DNA from: Mesorhizobium sp. L-8-3
Lineage (GTDB): Bacteria; Pseudomonadota; Alphaproteobacteria; Rhizobiales; Rhizobiaceae
DNA length: 64,000 nucleotides
Reading direction: 5' to 3'
Assembly: GCF_016756615.1 (NCBI RefSeq)
Contig: NZ_AP023262.1
Coordinates: forward strand, 3,969,501 to 4,033,500
Both the position numbers and the translations under genes were made by a program. The notes under the pieces are model-generated. The model was not told the origin of the DNA and searched no databases. It saw only the letters and a list, made by a program, of their open reading frames with translations. Below, in pieces: positions 17,358-28,100 of the stretch (its first letter is position 1; every line of letters begins with the position of its first letter).

Positions 17358-19130
17358 CTAGGCCACTTCCTTGATCGCGATATGGGCGACGCGGCGGACC
17401 TCGTCATCGGTGAGCAGGCCGCCGGCGCGGAGCAGCCCGGCGAAGCGTCCGTTGCTCGCCGAAAGTTCGGCGAAACCGCCCTTCTCGACGATGTGGCCAT
17501 TGTCCATGAAGATGATGAGGTCGGCGTCGCGGACGGTCGAGAGGCGGTGCGCTATGATGAAGGTCGTGCGGTTTGCCCGCAGCCGATCGATCGCTTCCTT
17601 CACGCGGGCCTCGGTTTCAACGTCGAGCGCGCTGGTCGCCTCGTCGAGCACGAGGATCGGCGCATCCTTCAGGATGGCGCGCGCGATCGCGATGCGCTGG
17701 CGCTCGCCGCCCGAGAGCTGTCCGCCGCGCTCGCCGACCTGGGTGTCGTAGCCTTCGCTCTTGGCCAGGATGAAGTCCTGGGCGGCTGCGGCCCTGGCGG
17801 CGGCGTGCACATCGTCATAGGAGGCATCGGTGCGGCCGATGCGGATGTTCTCCTCGATCGAGCGGTTGAACAGGCCGGCGTCCTGGAACACGGTCGCCAC
17901 CGAGTGGCGCAGCGATCGGCGGGTGATGGTGCGGGTGTCCATGCCATCGACCAGGATGCGGCCGCTGTTGGGATCGTAGACCCGCTGCAGCAGGTTGATC
18001 AGCGTGGTCTTGCCGGCACCGGTCGGGCCCACGATCGCCACCGTCTGGCCGGCCGGTACGTCGAAGGATATGTCCCTGACGCCGACCGTCGAATTGGGGA
18101 AGGAGAAATTCACGTCCTCGAAACGGACATGGCCGGTGAGGCGTTCGATTTCGCGCAGGCCATCGGGCTCCTTCCGATCGGCTACCGCGTCCTCGAGCCG
18201 ATAGAAGTCCTCGAGCTTCGCTCCGGCTTCGAAGACCTGGTTGACGAAAGCTGTCACCTGATCGAGCCGGCCGATCATCAGCGTGGCGAAGCCGGTGAAG
18301 GCCACGACGTCGCCGATGCGCATCTCGCCGCGCGTCACCAGATAGGCTCCGATCAGCAGCACCACCATCATCGAGATGGTCGAGGCCAGGCGATGCAGCG
18401 CGCTCGCCAGCGCCCACCAGTCCAGCACGGGGAACTGGGCCTTGAGCAGGTCGCTTGTATATTGCTCCAGGGCCTTGGTCTCTTCCGTGATGCGATTGTA
18501 GCTCTGCAGCACGGATACGTTGCTGACGGAGTCGCTGACATGGGCGAAAACGCGGTGATAGTGCCTCTCGACAGAGGCCTGGCCGACCTTGGTCTTGCGC
18601 ATCACCAACTGGTCGATGGCGACGTAGAAGCAGCCGAGCACCAGAAGCACCATCGACATGCGCAGGTCGAGCGTCAGCGCGGTCGGAATGAGCAGCAGCA
18701 GGGCGACCGCGGTCGAGAGGTGGAGGCGCATGAATTCGAGCCACAGGCTGAACAGCGCGTCGACGGCGCGCAGCAGCGTGTGAAGCGCATTGGAGGTGCC
18801 GCGCTGGTGATGCCAGGAAAGCGGCATCGTGATGACTTTCTCGAAGGACTGGGAGAGCACACGAGCCCTTGTCAGATGCGCGAGCCTGTCTGCGCCGCGC
18901 GCCACAAGGACATAGGCGATGATGCTGAAGACGCCGAGGCCCGCCCATAGCGCCATGGTCTGGACCACGTCGCTCTTTTCGGTGATCGCATCGATGATCC
19001 GCCCGAACAGGACCGGCTCGGCGATGGCGATGATCGCCAGGCTGACATTCGCTGCGCAGATCAACCCTACCTTGCGCCTTTCGGCTGTAAGATAACGCAA
19101 CGCTCTCCAGTAGATTTCCAGCAACGACAC
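17358..19130 (-). CDS. ndvA: cyclic beta-1,2-glucan ABC exporter
   Basis: Inner-membrane exporter (ChvA/NdvA) that moves cyclic beta-1,2-glucan to the periplasm. 590 residues, the length expected of ChvA. An exporter-type transmembrane domain (about 1-320, six helices) precedes an ATPase: Walker A GPTGAGKTTL with the Lys near 374, signature LSGGERQR, Walker B ILVLDEATSALD and H-loop IIAHRLSTV. The N-terminus MSLLEIYWRALRYLTAERR and AEPVLFGRIIDAI are typical. It lies 232 bp downstream of ndvB, which makes its substrate. Mutants in relatives are defective in osmoadaptation and in nodulation or virulence. Confidence 0.95.
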   Translation of the reverse strand: MSLLEIYWRALRYLTAERRKVGLICAANVSLAIIAIAEPVLFGRIIDAITEKSDVVQTMALWAGLGVFSIIAYVLVARGADRLAHLTRARVLSQSFEKVITMPLSWHHQRGTSNALHTLLRAVDALFSLWLEFMRLHLSTAVALLLLIPTALTLDLRMSMVLLVLGCFYVAIDQLVMRKTKVGQASVERHYHRVFAHVSDSVSNVSVLQSYNRITEETKALEQYTSDLLKAQFPVLDWWALASALHRLASTISMMVVLLIGAYLVTRGEMRIGDVVAFTGFATLMIGRLDQVTAFVNQVFEAGAKLEDFYRLEDAVADRKEPDGLREIERLTGHVRFEDVNFSFPNSTVGVRDISFDVPAGQTVAIVGPTGAGKTTLINLLQRVYDPNSGRILVDGMDTRTITRRSLRHSVATVFQDAGLFNRSIEENIRIGRTDASYDDVHAAARAAAAQDFILAKSEGYDTQVGERGGQLSGGERQRIAIARAILKDAPILVLDEATSALDVETEARVKEAIDRLRANRTTFIIAHRLSTVRDADLIIFMDNGHIVEKGGFAELSASNGRFAGLLRAGGLLTDDEVRRVAHIAIKEVA

Positions 19131-19362
19131 GCCGCTACCCCGTCAGATCTTTTTGTGCATCGCACCAATTACAACGCATACGCAGTTGCGTCAGGCAGCA
19201 CAATGCCGGTTACCCGGTTCCGTTCCCGATCGCAGGACAAAAGTTGGATTCGCGCATTAATCTGCCGTGATCGGATAACGTTTTGAAATTAAACAAAAAT
19301 GACGATGATAAGGCGAAAGCGTGACCAGCGCCCAAGATTACGGCAGTCACAAGTTGCGCTAC

Positions 19363-22300
19363 CTATGCGGGTACTGTCACAAGTATATGTTTCTCGCCCT
19401 TCCGACCGTCGACCACGATCTCCTTGACCCGTTTTCCATCGATCGAGACGGCCGGAGAGCTCTTGCCGGCCTCTCGTGACACCTGGATGCGACAGATCGA
19501 AGCACCGAGCTTCAGCGTCGCCGAAAAACCGTCCCAGCCGGAGGGGAGGGAGGGCTCGACATGCAGCCGGTCGCCTTCCCTGCGGATGCCGAGGATGCCC
19601 TCGACGGCGGCTCGGTAGAGCCATCCGGCCGAGCCGGTGTACCAGGTCCAGCCGCCGCGTCCGGCCTTGCCGTCGCCGGCATAGATATCGGCCGCGACCA
19701 CATAGGGCTCGACCCGGTAGCGCTCGGCCTCGACCTCGTCGAGCGCGTGGTTGACGGGATTGAGCATCTGGAACAGACGGTAGGCGTCGTCGGAATGGCC
19801 GCTTTGGGCGAGCGCCAGGACAAGCCAGGTCGCGGCATGGGTGTACTGGCCGCCATTCTCGCGGACGCCGGGCGGATAGCTCTTGATGTAGCCGGGATCC
19901 CTCTGCGTGTGCGCGAAGGGCGGAGTGAACAGCTTGGCGATCTTGAGTTCGGGATCGATCAGCATCTTGCTGGCGGCTTCCAGAGCGGTGCGTGATCGCG
20001 CCGGATCGCCGTGACCGGACAGCACGCTCCACGACTGGGCGATGGAGTCGATCCGGCATTCGTCCGACGACGACGAGCCGAGCCAGCTGCCGTCGTCATA
20101 AGTGGCGCGGCGGTACCACTGGCCATCCCAGGCTGCGGCCTCCAGTGCCTTCTTCAGGGCCTTCTCGTGCTTTTGCCAGCGTGCCGCGCGAAGCTCGTCC
20201 TTCCGTCCGCGTGCGATCGGCGCGAAGTCGGCCAGCGCCTTCAGCAGGAACCATCCCAGCCAGACGCTCTCGCCGCGCCCGCCGGCGCCGACCCGGTTCA
20301 TGCCGTCGTTCCAGTCGCCGCCGAGGATCAGCGGCAGGCCGTTCGCCCCGGTGCGGACGACCGCAAGGTCGAGGCCACGGGCGCAGTGCTCGTAGAGGCT
20401 GGCCTTGGTCTTCAAAACTTCCGGCGTGAAGAAGGCGTCGTGCTCGCCTTCCTTGAGCGGCTCTCCCTTGATGAAGTCGAGCTCCTCTTCCAGGATCGCC
20501 TCGTCACCCGTCACCTTGATGTAGCGGTGCACGCCATAGGCGAGCCACACCACGTCGTCCGATATCGTCGTACGGACGCCAGCCCCCGTCCTCGGCAGCC
20601 ACCAGTGCTGGACGTCGCCCTCGGGGAACTGCCGTCCGGCGGCGTTCAGCAGCTGCGTGCGCGCCAGCGACGGATCGTGGAGCAGCAGCGCGAGCGTATC
20701 CTGCAACTGGTCGCGGAAGCCGAAGGCGCCGCTTGCCTGGTAGAAGGCGGAACGCGCCCGGATGCGGCAGGCGAAGGCCTGGTAGGGCAGCCAGTAGTTC
20801 ACCATGGCGTTGAGAGCCTCGTCGGGCGTCTCGACCTGCAACGTCCCGAGAAAGCCGTCCCAGGCTTTGGCGTTCTCGGCCAGGCGGTGTTCGAAGGGGA
20901 TCGCGCGGTGCCGCGCGACCAGGCTCGACGCCTCCGCGGCGGAAGCCGCGTCGCCGAGCAGCCACAGCAGGTGCGCCTCGCCGCCCGCCGGAATCTCGAT
21001 GTCGCGGGCAAGTGCCGCGCAGGGGTCGCGGCCGGGCTCCACCGTGCCGGCGAGGGCGCTTCCTGAAATCACCGTCTCGGGAGCCTGGACGGTTCCGTGG
21101 ACGCCGACGAATTCGAGCCGGTCCGTGGTGAAGGACTGCGCCGGTGCGTCGCTTGCCAGGAAGGCCGTCCTCTCGCCGAAATCGAGGCTGTAGGCGTTGC
21201 GCGCCAGAAGCGCGCCCGTTGCCTCGTCGAGCGCCGGGATGATCGTCGGTGCGCATTTGGCGCGGTTGGTGCCGAGCACCCATTCCGCATAGGCGTAGAC
21301 GCGCAGCCGCGCCGGCGCCGACCCCTGGTTGCGGATGGTCAGCCGCGAAACCTTCACCGGGTCGTTCGCGTCGACGACCTGGGTCAACTCGGCCGCCAGC
21401 GTCCCGTGCCTGGTGCTGAAGGTGCTGAAGCCCTGGCCGTGCCGTGCCTCGTAGAGCGCCGAAGCATCGCGGACGACCGCTGCCATCGGCGAGAAGACGC
21501 TGCTGTCGTCCAGGTCGAAGATATAGACCGCCTCTCCCGGGCGGTTGACGACCGGGTCGTTCGTCCACGGAGTGAGCTGGAAATCGCGGCTGTTGCGGCT
21601 CCAGGTGAAGGACGCGCCTTCGGCCGAACTGTGGAAGCCGAAATTCGCGTTCGAGATGATGTTGATCCAGGGATGCGGCGTGACGCTGTCACCGGCGAGC
21701 CGCACGACATAGTCGCGGCCGTTCTCGTCGAAGCCCCCAAAGCCGTTCCAGTGCGTAAGTCCGTTGCCGTCGGCGTTCCGGACAGGCCGGCTCGGCGCCG
21801 GTTCGGCGACCTCGTCCGCGGCGGCTGTCGGCGCGGCAAGATGCACCGGCGGGCGGGCCTGGATCTCTGCCGTTTCGGCGCGCTCGATCTGGTCGAAGAC
21901 CGTGCCGTTGCGTGTATGCAGCACGATGCGGGCGACGCCGAGCAAGGTGCGGTACGAGTTCTCGTCCATGAGATCGCGGCGCACGGCGAAGATGTGCTGG
22001 CGCGGGCCGAGTTCCTTGCCGCGCAGGCGGCTGTTCTCGCACAGCGACTCGATCGCCTGCTGCAGGTCCTGCACGTAGGACGCCGCCTGTTCGTTGACGA
22101 TCACGAGGTCGGCGAGCACGCCGCGGGCGCGCATATATTCCTGCATGCGCAGCGTCGCGGCGATGATCTCGAGATCGGCGACATCGCCGATCCTCAGGAC
22201 GAAGATCGGATAGTCGCCCGATATCGCCATCGGCCACAGCGCCGACTGGCGTCCGAGGCCCGAGGCAATCGCCTCCGCGGGCATGCGCATGGACGGGCTC

Positions 22301-25300
22301 GGATAGATCAGGTAGCGCGCCAGCTTCTGGACATTGGCGGCGTCGGCGAGGCTCAATCCGATATGGCGCGTCTGCACCTGAGAGCGGGTCCAGGCGAGCA
22401 TCGCCTGCCGCTGGAAACTCTCGGGATGGTCGAGCCGCCCGATCACCTCGTCGATTTCGGCGCGGTTCGGCGCGACCACCGTCCAGAAGGTCAGCGAGAC
22501 CTTCTTGCCGGCCGGAACGCGGACCCGGCAGCGCAGAGCCATTATGGGGTCGAGCACGAAGCCCTCGTTGCCGGCGAGCTTGGCGTCGCGGTCGAAGGCG
22601 GCCGCGTCGGCTATGGTCCGGCCCCGACCGATGAAGGCGCGGCGGTCCGTCTCCGCCTCGGTCTCGCGCGACAGTATGGCGCTGCCGGAGACGAAGTGGG
22701 CGAGCGCGATATCAGGGTCGCCGGCTCCGTATTTGCGCCGCGTGGCGTAGATGGTCGTGTTCTGCCGGCCGATCTCGGTCTCGACGAACATCTTGGAGAA
22801 GGCGGGATGCGCATTGTCGGAGGCTTCCGACCCGATCACGATCTCGCCGTAGGAGGTCACGTCGAGGTGGCGGTCGGCCGTGTCGTCATTGATGATGCTG
22901 ATACGGCGGCCTTCGCCGTTGCCTTCAGAGATGACGATGCACTCCACTTCCGTGCGCAGCTTGCCCACCGCCTTGATGAAGTTCGCCTTGTCGTCGGTGA
23001 ACAGCGTCTGCGCGACCTCCTCGGGAGCACGCCTGGGGTCCGCCGTCGCCGACCAACACGTGCCGGTGTCGACATCGGTGAGGAACAGGTAGCAGCCGGC
23101 CTGGTCCTCGACCGGATCGGCCTGCCACCGCGTCACGGCCAGATCGTTGAAGCGGCTATAGCCGGAGCCCGTCGCCGTCACCATCAGCGAATAGTGGCCG
23201 TTCGACAGGAGGTTGGTGGCGCGCAGCGCATGGGCGGGATTGAGGATGATGCGGGTGTCCGGATATTCCTCCTTCACTTCGGCCGCGGCCTGCTGCGCCG
23301 CTTCCGTGCCGATGAAGGTGACGGGGATGTCGCGCGGCGCCTTCTCCTGCAGCAAAAGTTCCGCCGCCTCGATGACAGGGTCGCTGTGGAAGCGGTCGCG
23401 CATGCGCCCTTCGAACACCACATTGGCCACCGCCACGATCGACATGCCCTGGTGGTGGGCCATGTAATTGTAGACGACGGCGTGGTTCTGGCCCTCCGGC
23501 ACGCGGGTCGGGGTGAAGTCGACCGCGTCGTGGAAGCCATAGGCGCCGAGCGCGCCGATCGCCCGCAGACGCTCCAGATTATCGACTGCCTGGCTGGGCA
23601 TGTACTGCGAAGCGAGCAGCGTCGCATAGGGGGCGATGACGGTGTTTCGCGCCAGGCCGCGCTTCAGGCCCAGGCCGGGAACGCCGAAATTGGTGTATTG
23701 ATAGGTCATCTCGCGGTCGCGCGCATTATAGGCCGCTTCCGAGATGCCCCAGGGAATGCCTTTCGAGCGGCCGTAGCTGATCTGCTTGCGGATGATCAGG
23801 TTGTTGGTCTGGTTGAGGATGCCGCCATGCGGCTCCTTCATCACCAGCGGCGGCATCAGATATTCGAACATCGAGCCGGACCAGGAGATCAGCGCACCGC
23901 GGAAGCCGATCTCGGCGACCGGCCGGCCGAGACGGAACCAGTGCTCGGTCGAGATGTCGCCCTTGGCGATGGCGAACAGGCTGGTCAACCGGGCCTCGGA
24001 GGCGAGAAGGTCGTAGCAGCTCTCGTCGAGCTGGCGCTCGTCGACGCGGTAGCCGATCGACAGCAGCTTGCGTTCCTTCCTGAGCAGGAAGGAGAAGTCC
24101 ATCTGGAAGGCGAAGAGCCGCGCGCGGTCGTAGATGTCGCGCAGCCTGAGGCGCAGCGTCTCGACGCCCTTCTCGTCGGTATGGGCGTCGCTGACATGGA
24201 ACTCGCAGGTCATTTCGAGCTTGCTCGCCCACAAGGCGAGCTGCTCGGAAACCTTGGAGCGGGTTTCGCCATGGATGGCCGAGGCCAGCTTGCGGATGTC
24301 GCCCGACAGCACTGCAAGGTTGATGGTGCGGATGGCCGCGGTCTCGGGCTCGTTGCGGATGATGCCGACCGCCCGCTTCATGCCGGAAATGCGGTCTCGC
24401 AGCCTCTGCCTCAGCGGACGGATCTGGCGCCGGTCGTCGGGCAGCGCATCGAGCGTCTCTTCCAGGATGGCGACGGTGTCGAGCATGCCGTCGAAATCGC
24501 CCTGCAGATAGGCGGCTGGCGCCATCGCCCATTCGTTGCAGGCGGCCGCGACCGCGACCAGATGGCCGGCGAGGTTGCCGCTGTCGACAGCCGATATGTA
24601 GCGGGGGTAGAGCGGATGCAGGGTCTTCGTATCGTACCAGTTGTAGAGATGGCCGCGGTCCCGGTCCATCCTCTCCAGCACCGAAAGGGTCTGGTCGAGG
24701 CGCTCGATGGTGTTGGCAAGGCTGATCCAGCCGAAGTCGCGCGCCGAGATGATGGAAAGCAGGTAGACGCCGATATTGGTCGGCGAGGTGCGCGCCGCGA
24801 CGACGGGGTAGGGCGTCTCCTGGTAGTTGTCCGGCGGCAGCCAATGCTGCTCCTCGGTGACGAATGTCTCGAAATACAGCCAGGTGCGGCGGGCGATCCC
24901 GCGCAGCACGTCGCGGTCGCTGCGCGAGACATGCAGGCGGTCCTCGGTCTCGGCCGAACGGCTGATGAACCAGGCGAAGGCCGGCGCGCCGGCCCAGAAC
25001 ACGGCGAAGATGAAGGCGACGAAGGCGCCGGTGGAATCGGCGATGACAGGCACGGCCAGGCCGATCAGCGCGATCAGCGGACTGCCGCTCATGAGGCGGT
25101 AATAGTTGCCGAGCGTGTTGGCCCCGTTTTTCTGGGCCTGCGAGGCGGTTCGCCATTCCAGCAGGTTCTGCCGGGTCACGAACAGCCGGTAGAGCGTGCG
25201 CACGATCGCGTCGCCCATCATCCAGGCCGAATGCGCCATCAGCACGATGCGCAGCGCCACCTGGGCCGAGCCATGGGCGAATTCGTAGAGGAACGAGCTC

Positions 25301-27897
25301 AGATGCGCCTTCGGCGTGGTCTCGCGCCCGTCGGGGATGAGCGAGTTCACGATCTCGAAGCTCGGCGCCATGAACAGGCTGACGATGAGCAGAGCCTGCC
25401 ACTGCGCCGCGAGCGTAAAGGGCAGGAAGGTCCATCCGGCGATCGAGGCCAGTGTCCAGAAGATCGGCGTCAGCGATCGACGCAGATTGTCGACCATCTT
25501 CCAGCGCGACAGGCCCGGCACGCCCGATGCCGGGTCGACGATGAAGGGCAGGAGCTGCCAGTCGCCGCGCGCCCAGCGATGTTGGCGCGACGCGTCGACC
25601 GCGTAGCGGGTCGGATAGTCCTCGACCAGCTCGACGTCGGTGACGAGGGCGGCGCGGGCGAAGGAGCCTTCGAGCAGGTCGTGGCTCAGCACCGCGTTTT
25701 CGGGGATCCTGCCCTGGAGCGCGCTTTCCATGGCGTCCACCTGGTAGAGGCCCTTGCCGGTGAAGGTGCCTTCGCCGAACACGTCCTGATAGAGGTCGGA
25801 CACGGCGAAGACATAAGGGTCCATGCCGCGATTGGCCGAGAATATGCGCTGGAAGAAGGAGGCCTCGTCGCCGGTTGTCAGCGACGGCGTCACGCGCGGC
25901 TGCAGGATGGCGTAGCCCGAGACGACGCGGCCGGAGGCGGGATCGATGACCGGCCGGTTGAGCGGGTGGCAGAGCTTGCCGACCAGGCGCGCCACCGCGT
26001 CGCGCGTCATGCGCGTGTCGGCGTCCATGGTCATGACATAGACGATGCCCTCGGGCAGCGGCGTGTCGGAGGGCATGAAGGTCGTGTCGCTGTCGCCGCG
26101 CAGCAGGAGGTCGAGTTCGTGCAGCTTGCCGCGCTTGCGCTCCCAGCCCATCCAGCACTTCTCGCCTTCGTTGTAGAGGCGGCGGCGGTGCAGGAGGTGG
26201 AAGCGTGGTCCGTTCTCGGGATAGCGCTGGTTGAGCTCGGCCACGCAGTCATGGGCGTAGTCGAGCAGATCCATGTCGGCCTGGCTCTGCTCCTCCTGGC
26301 TGTCGGGCCAGTCGGAGAGGAGCGCGAAATGCAGGTCGCCCTTCATGTTGGCGAGGTAGTGCACTTCCATGTTGCGCAGGCTCTCCTCGACATCGTCGCG
26401 CGAGGAGATCAGCGACGGCACCACCACCAGCGTGCGTGCGCTCGACGGAACGCCTTCCTTGAATTCGTAGCCGATCAGGCTGGTCGGCTTCAGGAACTGC
26501 AGGACGATCGTGTTGAAGAAGGCAAGGGCGCCTTCGCTCGCCGGCACGGCGAAGAGGACCAGCAGGATGCCCACGGCCCAGGACGGGATGCCGGCGCTGG
26601 CGAGCGCAAGACCCGCCCAGGTCAGAAGCAGCAGCGTCATGACCAGGACAGGCCCGACGATGCCGGTCCATCCGGTCCTGCGGAACGAGCGCAGCAGCTT
26701 CTTGCCGAAAGTCGGGCGGTAGCCGAGCACCTGCTCCAGCTCCAGCCGCCGCGGGCCGACCAGGAAGAAACCGACATCGGCGGCCGGCGAGGCGATGTCC
26801 TCTGCCGTCGGCGCAGACTGCCGTGCCAACTGGATGGCCCGTGTGGCGACTTCATATTCGCTGAGACCGGAGCGCCGCGCCATCTCCTCGATGGCGGTGC
26901 GGTACTGGTCGCGTGACGGGAAGTCGAGGCTGGCGAAGTCGGTGCCCTCGCGCAGCAGCGTGTCGACCCGGCTGATGCCTTCGAACCAGACGGTCCAGTC
27001 GATGTCGTTGATCAGCCGCAGCCCGCGGATGATGTTGCCGGTCGTTACATTGCCGCTGGACAGCGTCTGGTGCTCGCCGAGGATGATTTCCTCGGCGTCG
27101 GAACCCGACCGCTCGAGCTCGTTCTCCAGCCAGGCGAGAGCGTTGCCGGCATTCTGCGAGCCGTCGCGCAGCCGATAGAGAAGCTGGGTCGCAAAGGTCG
27201 TGTCGCGTGCATGCTGGGCGAAGCCCGGCAATATGTCGGTGCGATCCTCGTCGGGGCCTGCGCTCAGGACGCGGTCGGCGAGTTCGTTGGCGATGCGCCG
27301 CATCTCGCGCGAGCGGCCGACACGCAGCGCCAGGCGGCGCAGGTTCTCGATCAGCACGAAACGCAGCAGCGAGGGAAGGGCCCACAGTTCGCCGATGCGC
27401 AGCGGCTCGACCGACTGGAAGCCCTGGACGATGGCCTCGAAACTCTGTGCGGAGACGGCGCTGTCGCAATGGGCGACGTAGAGCCAGGCAATCGCCAGCG
27501 CCCGCGGCGCGGTGACCCCGTTGGGCAGGGTGACGGTCGGAAGCTGACGGTAGAAGCGGCGCGGAACATCGCGCTTGATCTGAAAGACCGTTTCCTCGAC
27601 CACGTAGAAATTGTCGAGCAGCCACTGGGCAGCTGGCGTCACGGTTTCGCCGCGGGCCTGGGCGTCGTTCATGGCCCGGTAGACTTCGAGGATCTTCCCG
27701 GAATTGTCCCGCACACGCGTCGGGAAATCGAAGGCTTCGGGGCCTGCGACCCTGGCGAGTTCGCCACGCGCCAGGGCCTCGCCGAGTCTTCGAAGCTGTT
27801 CCTCGGGCATGAACGTCGCACGGATGGGATCGTCGGCCTGCGCCGGCAGCGGTTCGAGGCTTGGCTGCAGGCGATCAGGGGCGGTCTGAACGTTCAT
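19363..27897 (-). CDS. ndvB: cyclic beta-1,2-glucan synthetase
   Basis: Giant inner-membrane enzyme of 2844 residues (ChvB/Cgs family, about 2800-2870). It uses UDP-glucose to prime itself, elongate and cyclise beta-1,2-glucan. In order: an N-terminal region (to ~400); hydrophobic helices near 410-460; a GT84 domain with DADT at about 625 and QHRWARGDW at about 772; further helices at ~800-970; a glycoamylase-like region containing the MAHHQGMS block; and a GH94-type phosphorylase domain that trims length, with GGDWNDG near 2528. No frameshift is seen across 8.5 kb. Large open frames on the other strand are shadows. It is expressed ahead of ndvA and divergent from a cyclase gene. Confidence 0.97.
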   Translation of the reverse strand: MNVQTAPDRLQPSLEPLPAQADDPIRATFMPEEQLRRLGEALARGELARVAGPEAFDFPTRVRDNSGKILEVYRAMNDAQARGETVTPAAQWLLDNFYVVEETVFQIKRDVPRRFYRQLPTVTLPNGVTAPRALAIAWLYVAHCDSAVSAQSFEAIVQGFQSVEPLRIGELWALPSLLRFVLIENLRRLALRVGRSREMRRIANELADRVLSAGPDEDRTDILPGFAQHARDTTFATQLLYRLRDGSQNAGNALAWLENELERSGSDAEEIILGEHQTLSSGNVTTGNIIRGLRLINDIDWTVWFEGISRVDTLLREGTDFASLDFPSRDQYRTAIEEMARRSGLSEYEVATRAIQLARQSAPTAEDIASPAADVGFFLVGPRRLELEQVLGYRPTFGKKLLRSFRRTGWTGIVGPVLVMTLLLLTWAGLALASAGIPSWAVGILLVLFAVPASEGALAFFNTIVLQFLKPTSLIGYEFKEGVPSSARTLVVVPSLISSRDDVEESLRNMEVHYLANMKGDLHFALLSDWPDSQEEQSQADMDLLDYAHDCVAELNQRYPENGPRFHLLHRRRLYNEGEKCWMGWERKRGKLHELDLLLRGDSDTTFMPSDTPLPEGIVYVMTMDADTRMTRDAVARLVGKLCHPLNRPVIDPASGRVVSGYAILQPRVTPSLTTGDEASFFQRIFSANRGMDPYVFAVSDLYQDVFGEGTFTGKGLYQVDAMESALQGRIPENAVLSHDLLEGSFARAALVTDVELVEDYPTRYAVDASRQHRWARGDWQLLPFIVDPASGVPGLSRWKMVDNLRRSLTPIFWTLASIAGWTFLPFTLAAQWQALLIVSLFMAPSFEIVNSLIPDGRETTPKAHLSSFLYEFAHGSAQVALRIVLMAHSAWMMGDAIVRTLYRLFVTRQNLLEWRTASQAQKNGANTLGNYYRLMSGSPLIALIGLAVPVIADSTGAFVAFIFAVFWAGAPAFAWFISRSAETEDRLHVSRSDRDVLRGIARRTWLYFETFVTEEQHWLPPDNYQETPYPVVAARTSPTNIGVYLLSIISARDFGWISLANTIERLDQTLSVLERMDRDRGHLYNWYDTKTLHPLYPRYISAVDSGNLAGHLVAVAAACNEWAMAPAAYLQGDFDGMLDTVAILEETLDALPDDRRQIRPLRQRLRDRISGMKRAVGIIRNEPETAAIRTINLAVLSGDIRKLASAIHGETRSKVSEQLALWASKLEMTCEFHVSDAHTDEKGVETLRLRLRDIYDRARLFAFQMDFSFLLRKERKLLSIGYRVDERQLDESCYDLLASEARLTSLFAIAKGDISTEHWFRLGRPVAEIGFRGALISWSGSMFEYLMPPLVMKEPHGGILNQTNNLIIRKQISYGRSKGIPWGISEAAYNARDREMTYQYTNFGVPGLGLKRGLARNTVIAPYATLLASQYMPSQAVDNLERLRAIGALGAYGFHDAVDFTPTRVPEGQNHAVVYNYMAHHQGMSIVAVANVVFEGRMRDRFHSDPVIEAAELLLQEKAPRDIPVTFIGTEAAQQAAAEVKEEYPDTRIILNPAHALRATNLLSNGHYSLMVTATGSGYSRFNDLAVTRWQADPVEDQAGCYLFLTDVDTGTCWSATADPRRAPEEVAQTLFTDDKANFIKAVGKLRTEVECIVISEGNGEGRRISIINDDTADRHLDVTSYGEIVIGSEASDNAHPAFSKMFVETEIGRQNTTIYATRRKYGAGDPDIALAHFVSGSAILSRETEAETDRRAFIGRGRTIADAAAFDRDAKLAGNEGFVLDPIMALRCRVRVPAGKKVSLTFWTVVAPNRAEIDEVIGRLDHPESFQRQAMLAWTRSQVQTRHIGLSLADAANVQKLARYLIYPSPSMRMPAEAIASGLGRQSALWPMAISGDYPIFVLRIGDVADLEIIAATLRMQEYMRARGVLADLVIVNEQAASYVQDLQQAIESLCENSRLRGKELGPRQHIFAVRRDLMDENSYRTLLGVARIVLHTRNGTVFDQIERAETAEIQARPPVHLAAPTAAADEVAEPAPSRPVRNADGNGLTHWNGFGGFDENGRDYVVRLAGDSVTPHPWINIISNANFGFHSSAEGASFTWSRNSRDFQLTPWTNDPVVNRPGEAVYIFDLDDSSVFSPMAAVVRDASALYEARHGQGFSTFSTRHGTLAAELTQVVDANDPVKVSRLTIRNQGSAPARLRVYAYAEWVLGTNRAKCAPTIIPALDEATGALLARNAYSLDFGERTAFLASDAPAQSFTTDRLEFVGVHGTVQAPETVISGSALAGTVEPGRDPCAALARDIEIPAGGEAHLLWLLGDAASAAEASSLVARHRAIPFEHRLAENAKAWDGFLGTLQVETPDEALNAMVNYWLPYQAFACRIRARSAFYQASGAFGFRDQLQDTLALLLHDPSLARTQLLNAAGRQFPEGDVQHWWLPRTGAGVRTTISDDVVWLAYGVHRYIKVTGDEAILEEELDFIKGEPLKEGEHDAFFTPEVLKTKASLYEHCARGLDLAVVRTGANGLPLILGGDWNDGMNRVGAGGRGESVWLGWFLLKALADFAPIARGRKDELRAARWQKHEKALKKALEAAAWDGQWYRRATYDDGSWLGSSSSDECRIDSIAQSWSVLSGHGDPARSRTALEAASKMLIDPELKIAKLFTPPFAHTQRDPGYIKSYPPGVRENGGQYTHAATWLVLALAQSGHSDDAYRLFQMLNPVNHALDEVEAERYRVEPYVVAADIYAGDGKAGRGGWTWYTGSAGWLYRAAVEGILGIRREGDRLHVEPSLPSGWDGFSATLKLGASICRIQVSREAGKSSPAVSIDGKRVKEIVVDGRKGEKHILVTVPA

Positions 27898-28100
27898 GAA
27901 GCAATTTTCCGTGATACAGCGATCGCCGTGACGGGCTCGGCGCAGCCATCGGCTAAAACCGCTTGAAAGGCAATTGGTTGCGGCAAAAGTTTGTCAAGCG
28001 CTCTTTTTTTGCCTCGAGGGGCTCGTCACACCCAGCCTTGATTGGACTTGAAGCCGATGCATCACTAAGTGTGTCGGTGGCTTAGCCGGACAATAGGCAT

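Noticed and set aside
21097..26916. A 1939-codon open frame on the plus strand opposite ndvB
   Set aside because: It is the antisense shadow of a GC-rich gene: Arg/Gly/Asp/Val-rich with no domain, while the opposite strand encodes a full-length NdvB.
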